A stretch of 64,000 nt of DNA from Streptomonospora sp. PA3 (GCF_009728995.1 NZ_VTZW01000003.1:1-64000), one strand, 5' to 3'; numbered from the stretch's first letter, positions 18,440 to 27,912 are shown. The notes: generated by a model not told the origin, from the sequence alone. Made by a program: numbers and translations.

Positions 18440-19690
18440 GTGGCCATCGAATTCAACGCCTCACCGCGCGCCACCCTCGGCGTCGAGTGGGAGCTCCAGC
18501 TCGTCGACGTGCACACCCGCCACCTGCGCCAGGAGGCCCAGCAGGTCCTCGGCGAACTCCCCGAACTCAGCGAGACCGCCGACAACCCGCCGCTGCGCCA
18601 CGAGCTGATGCAGTGCACCGTCGAGGTCGTCACCGGCATCTGCGAGACCGTCGAGGAGGCCAGAGCGGACCTGGCCGGCAGCGTCGAGCGGCTCGGCTCG
18701 GTACTGGAGGCGCGCGAGGCCGCGATCATCTGCGCCGGCACCCACCCGCTGGACGACTGGCGCGACCAGGTCCTCTCGCCGGTCCAGCGCTACGGCGAGC
18801 TCATCGACGAGATGCAGTGGCTCGCCCGGCGCATCCTCACCTTCGGGGTGCACGTGCACGTGGGGATACGCTCCCGCGAGAAGGCCATCCCGATCCTCAA
18901 CGCGCTGTCCAACTATCTGCCGCACTTCCTCGCGCTGACCGCCTCCAGCCCGTTCTGGAGCGGCCACGACACCGGACTGGCCTCCAGCCGGTCCATCATC
19001 TTCGGCGCATTGCCCACCGCCGGGCCGCCGCCTCATCTCGAACACTGGGACGCATTCGAGGAATATATGGAAACCCTGCTCCGAGCGGGGACCATATCGA
19101 GTATCAAGGAAGTCTGGTGGGACGTCCGCCCGCATCCCGATTTCGGCACCATCGAAATCCGGATGTTCGACGGCATTCCCACGCTGCGCGAGGTCGGCAT
19201 GGCCGCCGCGTTGTCCCAAAGCCTGGTCCGGCTGTTCGATCAGCAGCTCGACCGCGGCTACGGGCTTCCCAGTCCGCCCTCATGGGTGGTCAACGACAAC
19301 AAATGGCGGGCCACCCGCTACGGCCTGGACGCCCGGATCATCACCGACGACCGAGGGCGCACCATGCCGCTGCGCGACGATCTCCACGAGCTCCTTCGCG
19401 AGCTCGAACCCGTCGCGGCGCGGCTGGGCTGCGCCGAGGACCTCGGCGTCGCCGCGGAGATCCTCGACAAGGGCGCGTCCTACGAGCGTCAACGTGCCGT
19501 GATCGATGACGGCGGCACCCTGAACGACGTCGTGGACTCACTGGTGGCGGAGTTTCGCGCCGACGTCTTTCCGACGGCGCCTCCCTCCGCGAACTCCCCG
19601 AACTCGGCCACCGGCACCCGGGCCACGGGCGGCGGAACCGGCACCGACTATGTGACGAAGAACAGGGGGCCATCCCATGCAGGGGCGTGA
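18440..19690 (+). CDS. Carboxylate-amine / glutamate-cysteine ligase (GCS2, YbdK family)
   Basis: ATP-dependent ligase of the GCS2 group, joining glutamate to cysteine or a similar amine. Motifs include LGVEWELQLVD, the acidic HELMQCTVEVVTG, FGVHVHVGIRSREKA and RPHPDFGTIEIRMFD, all lining the metal/ATP site of this fold. The length (416 residues) is normal, with a Thr/Gly-rich tail. GTG 18440 lies 6 nt after GGAGG. The end overlaps the following amidohydrolase gene by 14 nt, suggesting one operon. Actinobacteria use such ligases in ergothioneine or other thiol pathways, but nothing nearby fixes the product. Confidence 0.85.
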   Translation: MAIEFNASPRATLGVEWELQLVDVHTRHLRQEAQQVLGELPELSETADNPPLRHELMQCTVEVVTGICETVEEARADLAGSVERLGSVLEAREAAIICAGTHPLDDWRDQVLSPVQRYGELIDEMQWLARRILTFGVHVHVGIRSREKAIPILNALSNYLPHFLALTASSPFWSGHDTGLASSRSIIFGALPTAGPPPHLEHWDAFEEYMETLLRAGTISSIKEVWWDVRPHPDFGTIEIRMFDGIPTLREVGMAAALSQSLVRLFDQQLDRGYGLPSPPSWVVNDNKWRATRYGLDARIITDDRGRTMPLRDDLHELLRELEPVAARLGCAEDLGVAAEILDKGASYERQRAVIDDGGTLNDVVDSLVAEFRADVFPTAPPSANSPNSATGTRATGGGTGTDYVTKNRGPSHAGA

Positions 19691-20918
19691 CCTGCGGGAG
19701 CAGCTGAACGCATTTCTGGCTCGCCATGAGCGCGAGTTCGTCGAGTTCCGGCGCGATCTGCACATGCACCCCGAACTCGCCTTCGCCGAGCACCGCACCA
19801 CACAGCGGATCGCCGAGCGGCTGCGCGGGGTGGGCCTCGCGCCCGAGCCGCTCCCGCACACCACCGGTCTCGTCTGCGACATCGGGGCCGGAGGCGGCCC
19901 CACCGTCGCCCTGCGCGCCGACATCGACGCGCTTCCCCTCACCGACGAGAAGGACGTCCCCTACCGCTCGGCCGTCCCCGGCGTCGCCCACTCCTGCGGC
20001 CACGACGTGCACACGACCGTGCTGCTGGCCACGGGCGTGTTCCTGGCCCAGCAGGCCCGCGCCGGCGCACTTCCGGGCCGGGTGCGGCTGCTGTTCCAGC
20101 CCGCCGAGGAGCTGCCCGGCGGCGCGCGCGAGGTGGTCGAGGCGGGGGGCATCGACGGCGTGGACCGCGTCTTCGCGCTGCACTGCGACCCGCGGCTGCT
20201 CACCGGCCAGGTCGGGCTGCGCACCGGTCCCATCACCGCCGCCTGCGACCAGGTGCTGGTGCGGCTGTCGGGGCCCGGCGGGCACACCGCCCGGCCGCAC
20301 CTGACCTCCGACCTCGTCTACGCGCTGGGCAAGGTCGTCACCGAGCTGCCCGCCGCCCTGTCGCGGCGCGTGGACCCGCGGGCCGGCTTCAGCCTGGTCT
20401 GGGGCCGCGTCAGCGCGGGGTCGGCGCCCAACGCGATCCCCGACGACGGAGTGGCCGAGGGGACCGTGCGGTGCCTGGACGACGACGCCTGGCACGCGGC
20501 GCCCGACCTGATCCGCGAGCTCGTCGAATCGGTGGTGGCCGGCTACGGCGCCCGCGCCGAGGTCGACTACCGCCGCGGGGTCCCGCCCACGGTCAACGAG
20601 GCCACCAGCGTGCGGATGCTGCAGGACGCCTGCACCCAGGCACTGGGGCCCGAGGCCGTCGCCGACACCCCGCAGAGCCTGGGCGGCGAGGACTTCGCCT
20701 GGTACCTGGAGCACGTGCCCGGCGCGCTGGCGCGCCTGGGCACCCACTCGCCGCAGTCCAGCGCGCCGATGCTGGACCTGCACCGCGGCACCTTCGACGT
20801 CGACGAGCGCGCCATCGGCGTGGGCGTGCAGCTGATGTCGGCCACCGCGCTGACAGCCCTGTGGGAGTGCGCCCGCGCGGCCGGGGGCGACCCGGTCCAG
20901 GACGCGGCGCTGGCCTGA
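19677..20918 (+). CDS. M20D-family amidohydrolase / metallopeptidase
   Basis: A 413-residue zinc hydrolase of the type that removes acyl groups from amino acids or peptides (AmiA/AmiB, hippurate-hydrolase group). The family's metal and catalytic motifs are [45 protein letters not shown] and the closing [10 protein letters not shown]. The insert around [10 protein letters not shown] is the dimerisation domain. ATG 19677 lies inside the end of the upstream GCS2 gene. In M. tuberculosis the homologous amiA1/amiB1 genes flank the same salvage genes seen here (PNP, lpdA). Confidence 0.9.
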   Translation: MQGRDLREQLNAFLARHEREFVEFRRDLHMHPELAFAEHRTTQRIAERLRGVGLAPEPLPHTTGLVCDIGAGGGPTVALRADIDALPLTDEKDVPYRSAVPGVAHSCGHDVHTTVLLATGVFLAQQARAGALPGRVRLLFQPAEELPGGAREVVEAGGIDGVDRVFALHCDPRLLTGQVGLRTGPITAACDQVLVRLSGPGGHTARPHLTSDLVYALGKVVTELPAALSRRVDPRAGFSLVWGRVSAGSAPNAIPDDGVAEGTVRCLDDDAWHAAPDLIRELVESVVAGYGARAEVDYRRGVPPTVNEATSVRMLQDACTQALGPEAVADTPQSLGGEDFAWYLEHVPGALARLGTHSPQSSAPMLDLHRGTFDVDERAIGVGVQLMSATALTALWECARAAGGDPVQDAALA

Positions 20919-21004
20919 GGCGGGCCCCGCGCAGGCCCGGGCGGGGCCGGCCCGCCGCGGGTACAGGGCGCCACCGGGGCGCGGCGGGTGGCATCCTGGC
21001 GTGT

Positions 21005-22102
21005 ATGAGCCACCCGTTGACCCTGGACGACATCCGGCGCGCGCCCAAGGTGCTGCTGCACGACCATCTCGACGGCGGGCTGCGTCCGGACACCGTCGTC
21101 GAGCTGGCCGAGGCCGTCGGCTACACCGGCCTGCCCACCCGCGACCCCGCCGAGCTGGGGGCGTGGTTCCGCGACGCGTCGGACTCCGGAGCGCTGGAGC
21201 GCTATCTGGAGACCTTCACCCACACCGTCGGCGTCATGCAGGCCCGCGAAGCGCTGGAGCGCGTCGCCGCCGAGTGCGCCGAGGACCTGGCCGCCGACGG
21301 CGTCGTCTACGCCGAGGTGCGCTACGCCCCCGAGCAGCACCTGGAGCAGGGCCTGTCGCTGGACGAGGTCGTCGAAGCGGTGCTGGAGGGCTTCCGCATC
21401 GGCCAGGAGCGCGCCGCCGCGCAGGGCCGGCCCATCATCGTGGGCACGCTGCTGACCGCGATGCGCCACGCCGCCCGCTCGCTGGAGATCGCCGAGCTGG
21501 CCGTGCGCTACCGCGACGTGGGCGTGGTGGGCTTCGACATCGCCGGTGCCGAGGCCGGGCACCCGCCCACCCGCCACCTGGACGCGTTCGAGTACATGCG
21601 CCGCGAGAACGCCCACTTCACCATCCACGCCGGCGAGGCGTTCGGGCTGCCGTCGATCTGGGAGGCGCTGCAGTGGTGCGGCGCCGACCGGCTGGGCCAC
21701 GGGGTGCGCATCGTCGACGACATCGACCACGCCGAGGGCGGCAAGGTGCGGATGGGGCGGCTGGCCCGCTACGTGCGCGACCAGCGGGTGCCCCTGGAGA
21801 TGTGCCCCAGCTCCAACGTGCAGACGGGCGCGGCGTCCTCGATCGCCGAGCACCCCATCGGGCTGCTGCGGGAGCTGCGGTTCCGGGTGACGGTCAACAC
21901 CGACAACCGCCTGCAGAGCGGCACGAGCCTGTCCGAGGAATTCGCCAAGCTCTCCTCGGCTTTCGGCTACGACTGGGACGACCTGCAGTGGTTCACGGTC
22001 AACGCGATGAAGTCGGCGTTCCTGCCCTTCGACGAGCGCCTGGCCCTCATCAACGGGCGGATCAAGCCGGGCTTCGCGCAACTGAAGTGGGCGACCCGAT
22101 GA
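21005..22102 (+). CDS. add: Adenosine deaminase
   Basis: Deaminates adenosine and deoxyadenosine to inosine forms, feeding purine salvage with the PNP encoded at 23441-24271. Zinc and catalytic motifs are [10 protein letters not shown] (HxH), [26 protein letters not shown] and [11 protein letters not shown]. The second Asp of the usual TDD is Asn, a substitution I believe is common in actinobacterial enzymes. The 365-residue protein has full length. ATG 21005 lacks a strong ribosome site. The stop overlaps the next start as ATGA. Confidence 0.95.
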   Translation: MSHPLTLDDIRRAPKVLLHDHLDGGLRPDTVVELAEAVGYTGLPTRDPAELGAWFRDASDSGALERYLETFTHTVGVMQAREALERVAAECAEDLAADGVVYAEVRYAPEQHLEQGLSLDEVVEAVLEGFRIGQERAAAQGRPIIVGTLLTAMRHAARSLEIAELAVRYRDVGVVGFDIAGAEAGHPPTRHLDAFEYMRRENAHFTIHAGEAFGLPSIWEALQWCGADRLGHGVRIVDDIDHAEGGKVRMGRLARYVRDQRVPLEMCPSSNVQTGAASSIAEHPIGLLRELRFRVTVNTDNRLQSGTSLSEEFAKLSSAFGYDWDDLQWFTVNAMKSAFLPFDERLALINGRIKPGFAQLKWATR

Positions 22103-22752
22103 AGCCGCTGATCGCGCCGGCGTCGCGGGTCCTGGGCTGGGGATGGGTGGCGGTCGTCGCGCTGCTGCTGGTGGACCTGTTGCTGCGCGGCGGCGGCACG
22201 ACCAGCCTGATGGCCGGATCGGTGCTGCTGATCACCGTGGGCGTGGCCTACGTGCTGTGGCTGCGCCCGCGGGTGGTGCCCACCGCCGAGGGCGTTCGGC
22301 TGGTCAACCCGCTGCGCGACACCTTCGTGCCCTGGTCGGCGTTCACCTGGGCCGACGTCACCGACGTGCTGCGCATCCACGCCGGCGACCAGGTGTTCCG
22401 CTCCTGGTCGCTGCGCGAGACCCGGCGCGCCAAGGTGCGCGAGAACCTGCGCCGGGCCGGCGACGGCGGGCCCGTGCCCGTGCTGGACGAGGACGTCGAT
22501 CCGCGGTCGATGCGCCCTGTGGACTTCGCCGCGCGGCAGCTGCGGGAGGAGGCCGAGCGCCGCAAGGTCCGACCGCAGAACCGGGAGGTGCCCGGCGCGG
22601 CCGGGGCCGGGGAGTCCTCCGCCGAGTCCCCGGGTGCGGGGCAGGGCACCGATACCGGGGTGCGCGAACCGGCCACCGTCTGGGCGCCCGACGCCCTGGC
22701 GGCGCTGGGAATCCCGGTGTTCCTGCTGGCCATGGTGCTGCTGCTGGTGTGA
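22099..22752 (+). CDS. PH-domain membrane protein
   Basis: A 217-residue protein. Two N-terminal hydrophobic segments ([13 protein letters not shown] and [18 protein letters not shown]) lead into a bacterial PH-like fold ([25 protein letters not shown]). A charged linker and a C-terminal hydrophobic helix ([16 protein letters not shown]) follow. Such proteins are common and uncharacterised in Actinobacteria. The ATGA overlap with add implies co-translation. No function can be assigned beyond a membrane location. Confidence 0.75.
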   Translation: MKPLIAPASRVLGWGWVAVVALLLVDLLLRGGGTTSLMAGSVLLITVGVAYVLWLRPRVVPTAEGVRLVNPLRDTFVPWSAFTWADVTDVLRIHAGDQVFRSWSLRETRRAKVRENLRRAGDGGPVPVLDEDVDPRSMRPVDFAARQLREEAERRKVRPQNREVPGAAGAGESSAESPGAGQGTDTGVREPATVWAPDALAALGIPVFLLAMVLLLV

Positions 22753-22954
22753 GGGCGCCGCGGCCGCAGCACGGCGCGCGGAGCCTGCGCAGGTGCCCGG
22801 TTGTGGCTCTGCGGCCTCCTGGTGTCCTCTGCGCCGCGGGGCGGCGCGCGGCCGCCCGACGCTCGGCCCGGTGCGTCCGCGGGCGTCCGTGCAGGCTCTG
22901 AGGGCGCTTTGGGCCCGTCCCTGCCGCCTTGGCGCGGCGCGCGGCCGCCGGCCC

Positions 22955-22996
22955 TTGACCCCGCTCCGAATTCCTGGTTAGGTAAGGCATGCCTAA
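22955..22996 (+). promoter_or_regulatory. Iron box (IdeR/DtxR-type) overlapping a promoter, with no obvious gene behind it
   Basis: TTAGGTAAGGCATGCCTAA at 22978-22996 closely matches the DtxR/IdeR consensus TTAGGTTAGGCTAACCTAA. TTGACC at 22955-22960 and TAGGTA at 22979-22984 form a -35/-10 pair with 18-bp spacing, and the box covers the -10. This is the layout of iron-repressed actinobacterial promoters. Downstream on the plus strand there is no convincing gene before the convergent PNP gene. Confidence 0.75.
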
Positions 22997-23148
22997 CGGT
23001 TCGTTGGGGCGGTGCGGTGGATTACGCGGATCCCTCACCGCCCGAAGCGGATCCCAGGCGGCATGGGTCAACTGAATAACGAGCGGGTGGGCGGGGCGCG
23101 GCGCCGTCTGGACTGACGAGCGAGGGAGCAAGGAGGGAAGACGGCGCC
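22989..23148 (+). ncRNA. Candidate iron-responsive small RNA behind the iron box
   Basis: The expected transcription start is around 22989-22992. The next 160 nt contain no gene-like frame and end in a stem, GGCGCCGTCT (23100-23109) pairing with AGACGGCGCC (23139-23148), that could act as a terminator or a stable 3' end. An ATG inside the iron box opens a 28-codon frame ending at TGA, which could be leaderless, but its codons (TTA, GGA, CCT) are atypical for this genome. This is an inference from the promoter, not a recognised RNA family. The rest of 22753-23440 shows no further feature. Confidence 0.4.
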
Positions 23149-23440
23149 TCAAAACGCCCCGCACGCCCGCGGAGAAAGGCGCACCGCCGGCACGGATCGC
23201 CACCCGTGCCGCTGCGAGGGCGTCCGGCCGCGGGGCCGGGCGGCCGCGCAGTCGGCGGTGCGAAGAACCGGCGGCGGGGGCTCGCCACGGGGCCTGCGGG
23301 GGCCTCGCCCGCGCCGCGGGACACGAGTGCGCCCGGCGGCCTGCGCGGACGGCCGCCGGGCGCACTGCGTGCACGGCTGTGAGCGACGTGCCCGCGCGCC
23401 GCGGCGCTGCCGCGCGGCGGGCGCCACCGGGCAGGAGGGC

Positions 23441-24271
23441 TCAGATCCGGGCGAGCACGGCGTTGAGCAGTTCGCCCAGCCGCCGGGCGTTGTGCTGGAC
23501 CGCCTCCAGCGCCCTCAGCGCGTCGAACCGCTCGAAGACCGCCCCCATCGCGTCGTTGCTGACCGTCGACAGCCCCAGCACCTCGGCACCCATCTCGACG
23601 GCGGCGATGGCCTCCAGCGCGATCGAGCGCCCCACCAGGTCGGCGCCTGCGCTGCGCAGCACCCCCAGTTCGGCCGGTGTCTGGAACTGCGGCCCCGGCA
23701 GCGAGGCGTAGACCCCCTCGGCCAGCGACGGGTCGACCTCCTGCACCAGCCTGCGCAGCCGGGGGCTGTAGGCGTCGGTGAGATCGACGAAGTCCGGCCC
23801 CGACAGCGGCGAGGCGGAGGTCAGGTTGATGTGGTCGCGCACCAGGATCGGCTGGCCCACCGCGAAGTCGGCCCGCAGCGACCCGGCCGCGCCGGTGAGC
23901 ACCGCGATCGAGGCGCCGGCCGCGATGCCCGTGCGCACCGCGTGCGCGACGCGCATCGGGTCGTGCTCCTCGTAGAGGTGCGTGCGGCCGCAGAAGACCG
24001 CGACGCGCTTGTCTGCGACCCGGGCGCTGCGCAGCGCGGAGTGGTGGCCGATCGCCGTAGGGGCGACGAACCCGGGAAGCTCGGTCATGTCCAGTTCGAT
24101 CTCGGTGCCGCCGAGGGTGTCGGCGGCCTCCGCCCAGCCGGAGCCGAGGACCACCACGGCGTCGAAGGACTCGACACCGGTGCGGGCCTTCAGCGTGCTC
24201 GCCGCCTGGAACGCCTGCTGCTTCGCCTGGGCGGTCCCTGTCCTTGGGCGCACTTGCGTGGATTCGCTCAC
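23441..24271 (-). CDS. Purine nucleoside phosphorylase
   Basis: Cleaves purine (deoxy)nucleosides with phosphate to free bases, acting after adenosine deaminase. The 276-residue sequence has the trimeric PNP motifs VVLGSGWAEAAD, GHHSALRSARV, VFCGRTHLYEEH (phosphate/base contacts), VLTGAAGSLRA and GPQFQTPAELGVLRSAGAD, plus LSTVSNDAMG near the end. GSGW in place of the usual GSGLG is a minor difference. It is convergent with the iron-box region and divergent from lpdA; M. tuberculosis has a PNP gene (deoD, Rv3307) in the same neighbourhood. Confidence 0.92.
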   Translation of the reverse strand: MSESTQVRPRTGTAQAKQQAFQAASTLKARTGVESFDAVVVLGSGWAEAADTLGGTEIELDMTELPGFVAPTAIGHHSALRSARVADKRVAVFCGRTHLYEEHDPMRVAHAVRTGIAAGASIAVLTGAAGSLRADFAVGQPILVRDHINLTSASPLSGPDFVDLTDAYSPRLRRLVQEVDPSLAEGVYASLPGPQFQTPAELGVLRSAGADLVGRSIALEAIAAVEMGAEVLGLSTVSNDAMGAVFERFDALRALEAVQHNARRLGELLNAVLARI

Positions 24272-24499
24272 ATCTCCGGAGAGTACCCCTGTGTAATCGA
24301 ACTGGTCCGGAACGCAACGCAGCGTGTTCGAAATCGTCCGTAACCGGTCTGACCTGCATTTCGGCGGCAGGGCGGATACAGGAGTTCCGCAGTACGACGT
24401 CCGATTCCCGGGAGGCCGCCCGGTGCGGCGCCGCGCGCACGCCCGCGCTCGATCGGGTGCCCGGTCCCGGAGGCGGAGGCGGCCCGCGACGGCGCGGAT

Positions 24500-24964
24500 T
24501 CAGGAACGGGCCGGGGTGCAGGGGCGCGAGCGCAGGTCCTCGACGTAGAACGGGGGAGCCCCCGCCTTCTCGGCCGCATCGGCGAGCATCGCCAGGTACA
24601 GAGCCGAGGGCAGCCCGCCCTCGTAGTCGTCGAGCACATGGGTCCAGGCGGGAGTCTCGCCCTCCAGCAGCGTGCTCGCCCGCACGCGGATGCGCGTGTA
24701 GAGGCCGAACCCGGCGCCGGCGCAGGCGCCGACATGGGGCTCGTCGCATTCGGGGACGTCGTAGAGGGCCACGAAGACGCTCGCGCCGCGCTCCTCGGCG
24801 ATGGTGGCCAGCGCCCCGCCCCACGGACCGGACGCGCCGCCGAACGTCAGCCGCCAGCCCTCCAGCCAGCCGGTGCCCCACAGCGGCGAGCGCGGAGCGC
24901 ACCCTGCCATCTGCTCGGGATCGAGGTTGCAGCCGTAGGCGGCGTAGAGGGCCACGGCGCCCAT
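24500..24964 (-). CDS. Gamma-glutamylcyclotransferase-like (GGCT fold) protein
   Basis: A 154-residue protein with the GGCT hallmarks: substrate loop LYAAYGCNLDPEQM at the N-terminus (YGSNL-like), then LTFGG and a YEGGLPSALYL segment with the likely catalytic Glu. Family members release 5-oxoproline from gamma-glutamyl dipeptides, which would fit the GCS2 ligase in the window, though the link is speculative. ATG 24964 is chosen because the upstream open frame is antisense to lpdA. It is divergent from lpdA (144 nt); the M. tuberculosis equivalent would be Rv3304 beside lpdA. Confidence 0.8.
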   Translation of the reverse strand: MGAVALYAAYGCNLDPEQMAGCAPRSPLWGTGWLEGWRLTFGGASGPWGGALATIAEERGASVFVALYDVPECDEPHVGACAGAGFGLYTRIRVRASTLLEGETPAWTHVLDDYEGGLPSALYLAMLADAAEKAGAPPFYVEDLRSRPCTPARS

Positions 24965-25108
24965 CGTAAGCCGGGCCACCCCGCCCCGTTGCGATTTCCG
25001 CCGCTCGGCATGGCGGACAATGGGTAGACGGCACAGCAAAGACGTTCCAGGCGGCGGCCCACGAGGCAAGCGCGCGTCGGCGCGCCCGCCGGAAGGAGTG
25101 AAGCAGAC

Positions 25109-26488
25109 GTGACCAAGGTCGTGATCATCGGAGGCGGTCCGGGGGGCTACGAGGCGGCCCTGGTCGCCGCCCAACTCGGCGCGGAGGTGACGATCGTGGA
25201 TCGCGACGGCATCGGCGGCGCCTGCGTGCTGACCGACTGCGTCCCCTCCAAGACCCTGATCGCGACCTCCGTGCGCTCCACCTACGTCAAAGAGGCCGCC
25301 AAGCTGGGGATCGACGTCGCCGAGGCCGACGGGCGGCCCGGCGTCTCGGTGGACCTCAAGACCGTCAACGCCCGCGTGAAGCGGCTGGCCCAGGCCCAGT
25401 CCGACGACACGGCCGCGCGCGTGGTCAAGGAGGGCGTCGAGGTCATCCCGGGCGAGGCCCGCCTGGTCGATCCCAAGATCGTCGCGGTCGGCGACCGGCG
25501 CATCCACGCCGACATCGTGCTCGTCGCCACCGGCGCCCACCCCCGCGAGCTGCCCTCGGCCCGGCCCGACGGCGAGCGCATCCTCACCTGGCGCCACCTC
25601 TATGAGCTGGAAAGCCTGCCGGAGAAGCTGATCGTGGTGGGCTCGGGGGTCACCGGCGCCGAGTTCGCCAACGCCTACCAGGGCCTGGGCTCGGAGGTCA
25701 CCCTGGTCTCCTCCCGCGAGCGCGTGATGCCCACCCAGGACGCCGACGCCGCCGAGGTGCTGGAGGGCGTGTTCGGCCGCCTGGGCATGACCGTGCTGGG
25801 CAAGACGCGCGCCGAGTCGGTCACCAACACCGGCGGTGGCGTGGTCGTCACCCTGTCGGACGGCCGCACCGTCGAGGGCAGCCACTGCCTGATGACGGTG
25901 GGCATGATCCCCAACACCGCCAACATCGGGCTGGAGGAGATCGGCGTGCGCCTGGACGACGGCGGGTTCGTCCAGGTCGACCGGGTCTCGCGCACCTCCA
26001 CCCCGGGCGTCTACGCGGCCGGCGACTGCACGGGTGTGAACATGCTGGCCTCGGTCGCGGCGATGCAGGGCCGCATCGCGATGTGGCACGCGCTGGGCGA
26101 GGCGGTGTCGCCGCTGAAGCTCTCGACGGTGGCCGCGACCGTGTTCACCCACCCCGAGCTGGCCTCGGTGGGCGCCACCGAGGGCGACGTGCGCAGCGGG
26201 CGGATCGACGCGCGCGTGGTCAACCTGCCGCTGGACACCAACCCGCGGGCCAAGATGACCAACAGCAAGGACGGGTTCGTCAAGCTGATCTGCCGGCAGC
26301 ACACGGGGATCGTGATGGGCGGCGTCATCGTCGGACCGCGCGCCAGCGAGCTGATCCTTGCGGTGTCGGTGGCGGTGCAGCAGCGCCTGACCGTCGACGA
26401 TCTGGCGCACACCTTCGCGGTCTACCCCTCGCTGTCGGGCAGTGTCACCGAGGCGGCCCGATCGCTGATGCAGGCGTCGCCGGAGTAG
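25109..26488 (+). CDS. lpdA: LpdA-like NAD(P)H quinone reductase (flavoprotein disulfide reductase family)
   Basis: A 459-residue FAD/NAD(P) flavoprotein: FAD loop VVIIGGGPGGYEAA, a CVLTDC pair (Cys39, Cys44) where disulfide reductases have CxxxxC, NAD(P) loop VVGSGVTGAEFA and FAD motif GVYAAGDCTG. The C-terminal His-Glu dyad of true lipoamide dehydrogenases (HPTxSE) is replaced by AVYPSLSGSVTEA, as in M. tuberculosis LpdA (Rv3303c), which reduces quinones and not lipoamide. Synteny with GGCT and PNP genes supports that. It keeps both redox cysteines, so disulfide chemistry remains possible. GTG 25109 follows GGAAGGAGTG. Confidence 0.88.
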   Translation: MTKVVIIGGGPGGYEAALVAAQLGAEVTIVDRDGIGGACVLTDCVPSKTLIATSVRSTYVKEAAKLGIDVAEADGRPGVSVDLKTVNARVKRLAQAQSDDTAARVVKEGVEVIPGEARLVDPKIVAVGDRRIHADIVLVATGAHPRELPSARPDGERILTWRHLYELESLPEKLIVVGSGVTGAEFANAYQGLGSEVTLVSSRERVMPTQDADAAEVLEGVFGRLGMTVLGKTRAESVTNTGGGVVVTLSDGRTVEGSHCLMTVGMIPNTANIGLEEIGVRLDDGGFVQVDRVSRTSTPGVYAAGDCTGVNMLASVAAMQGRIAMWHALGEAVSPLKLSTVAATVFTHPELASVGATEGDVRSGRIDARVVNLPLDTNPRAKMTNSKDGFVKLICRQHTGIVMGGVIVGPRASELILAVSVAVQQRLTVDDLAHTFAVYPSLSGSVTEAARSLMQASPE

Positions 26489-26536
26489 ACCCGGCCGGCG
26501 CCCGGCCGCGGGCGCCGCGGACTCCCCACGACACGA

Positions 26537-26565
26537 AACGGCCCCGGCGCGCTGCCGGGGCCGTT
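26537..26565. terminator. Bidirectional terminator between lpdA and the Met/Gly-rich gene
   Basis: AACGGCCCCGGC (26537-26548) pairs perfectly with GCCGGGGCCGTT (26554-26565) around a 5-nt loop. The A and T edges give U-tails in both directions. It lies between two convergent stops. Confidence 0.85.
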
Positions 26566-26589
26566 GACGTGAAGGACGCGAGCGGGGCT

Positions 26590-27861
26590 CTAGAAGTCGA
26601 AGCCGCCGAAGTCGCCCCCGCCGAAGCCGCCGAAGTCGCCGCCTCCGCCGAAGTCGCCTCCGCCGCCCATGTCGCCGCCCATGTCTCCCATGCCGGCGCC
26701 CATCATGCCGCCGCCCATCATGGAACCCATCATCGAGCCCATCATCATGCCGGTGAACATGCCCATCATCATGTCCATGCCGAAGTAGCCGCCCGCGTAG
26801 GGGGCGTAGGCCGGGCCGGCGTCGTAGTAGGGCCGGCGGCGGCCGTCGACCTCGACCAGGCGGACGTCGGGGTCGTGGCCGGAGAGCACCGCCTGCGAGC
26901 AGGCGGGGCAGGCCGGGACCGAGCGGGCGGTGCCGCCCGGGGGCGCCCACATCACGTCCTGCTGGGAGGGGCCGTGCTGCGGGTTGAAGAAGCAGGGCTG
27001 GCGCCGCTCGGGCACCGGCTCGCCGTTCATCCGGGCGCGCGTGGCGACCATGTAGTAGCGGCCGTCCTCAAGGGCGTTGGTGACCTGCTGCACCTGGTCG
27101 GGCGCGCTGATGGTGTCGAGCGTGGCCTTGGCGCGGTCGTAGGAGTCCATCGCGTGGGTGTAGTCGGTGCGCGTGGCCTCGTCGACCTTGGAGACGTCGA
27201 TCTCCAGGCGGGCGATGTCCTCGCCCAGGCGCACGACGTCCTCCTGGGCCATCTGCTTGATCTCGGCCAGTTCCTTGGCCTTCTGCTCGTCGCGGCGCCT
27301 CTTCCCGCGGTAGAGGAAGAACCCGCCGCCGGCCACGGCCAGCACGAGCAGGCCCAGCAGCATCGCGCCGAAGACGCTCGACGCGGCGTCGGCGGACTGC
27401 TGCTCCTCGACCGCCTCGGGAACCGCGGCCAGGGTGTCGATCTGGCCCTGGTTGCGGGCGAGCAGGTCCTCTTCGAGCGCCTGGTCCTCGGAGTCGCTCA
27501 GCTCGGTGGAGTCGATGACCAGCTCCTGGGAGCCGGCGAGCACCGCGTAGGTGCCGTCGCCCACCTCGGGCTGCAACTGCTGGATGTAGTTGCCGACGCT
27601 GGCCTCGGAGTTGAACGTCTCCTGGGAGAGCACGACGTAGTAGGTCGGGTTCGCCGCGGAGTCCGCGGCGTCGGCCAGCACGTCGCGCTCGGCCTGAGGC
27701 AGCTGTTCGGTCGTGATGTCGGGGTCGATGTAGACGTTGTCGTTCCGCAGGGCGTCGACGACCTCGCCCGCGGGCGGGACGGTGTCGGCGCTGGCGGGTG
27801 CCATCGCCACAGCGGAGAACCCTGCGGCGAGCAGGGCGGGTAGTACCAAGCGGCGCAACAT
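26590..27861 (-). CDS. Exported membrane protein with cysteine module and Met/Gly-rich tail
   Basis: A 423-residue protein of unclear role. A signal peptide (LVLPALLAAGFSAVAMA, then ASADT) leads to an extracellular alpha/beta region of about 130 residues resembling TPM-type domains. Then come one membrane helix (VFGAMLLGLLVLAVAGGGFFLY), a basic stop, a coiled-coil stretch (EQKAKELAEIKQMAQEDVV) and a cysteine module, PCFFNPQHGPS with CPACSQAV, that could hold a metal. The last 65 residues are almost only Met, Gly, Asp and Phe (MMMGMFTGMMMGSMMG, then GGGDFGGFGGGDFGGFDF). ATG 27861 follows GAGGAA. Methionine-rich tails elsewhere bind copper or protect against oxidation; that is only a suggestion. 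Confidence 0.65.
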   Translation of the reverse strand: MLRRLVLPALLAAGFSAVAMAPASADTVPPAGEVVDALRNDNVYIDPDITTEQLPQAERDVLADAADSAANPTYYVVLSQETFNSEASVGNYIQQLQPEVGDGTYAVLAGSQELVIDSTELSDSEDQALEEDLLARNQGQIDTLAAVPEAVEEQQSADAASSVFGAMLLGLLVLAVAGGGFFLYRGKRRRDEQKAKELAEIKQMAQEDVVRLGEDIARLEIDVSKVDEATRTDYTHAMDSYDRAKATLDTISAPDQVQQVTNALEDGRYYMVATRARMNGEPVPERRQPCFFNPQHGPSQQDVMWAPPGGTARSVPACPACSQAVLSGHDPDVRLVEVDGRRRPYYDAGPAYAPYAGGYFGMDMMMGMFTGMMMGSMMGSMMGGGMMGAGMGDMGGDMGGGGDFGGGGDFGGFGGGDFGGFDF

Positions 27862-27912
27862 GATCGTTCCTCTCGCCTCCCTCACTCACAAGACGTACAG
27901 GGCGGCTGGAAG

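Noticed and set aside
22801-23079. A 92-codon frame running through the iron box
   Set aside because: It starts upstream of the promoter it would have to cross, and its sequence is low-complexity Arg/Pro/Gly.
24500-26950. An 816-codon minus-strand frame
   Set aside because: Only the last 154 codons are the GGCT-like protein. The remainder is antisense to lpdA and His/Arg/Gly-rich.
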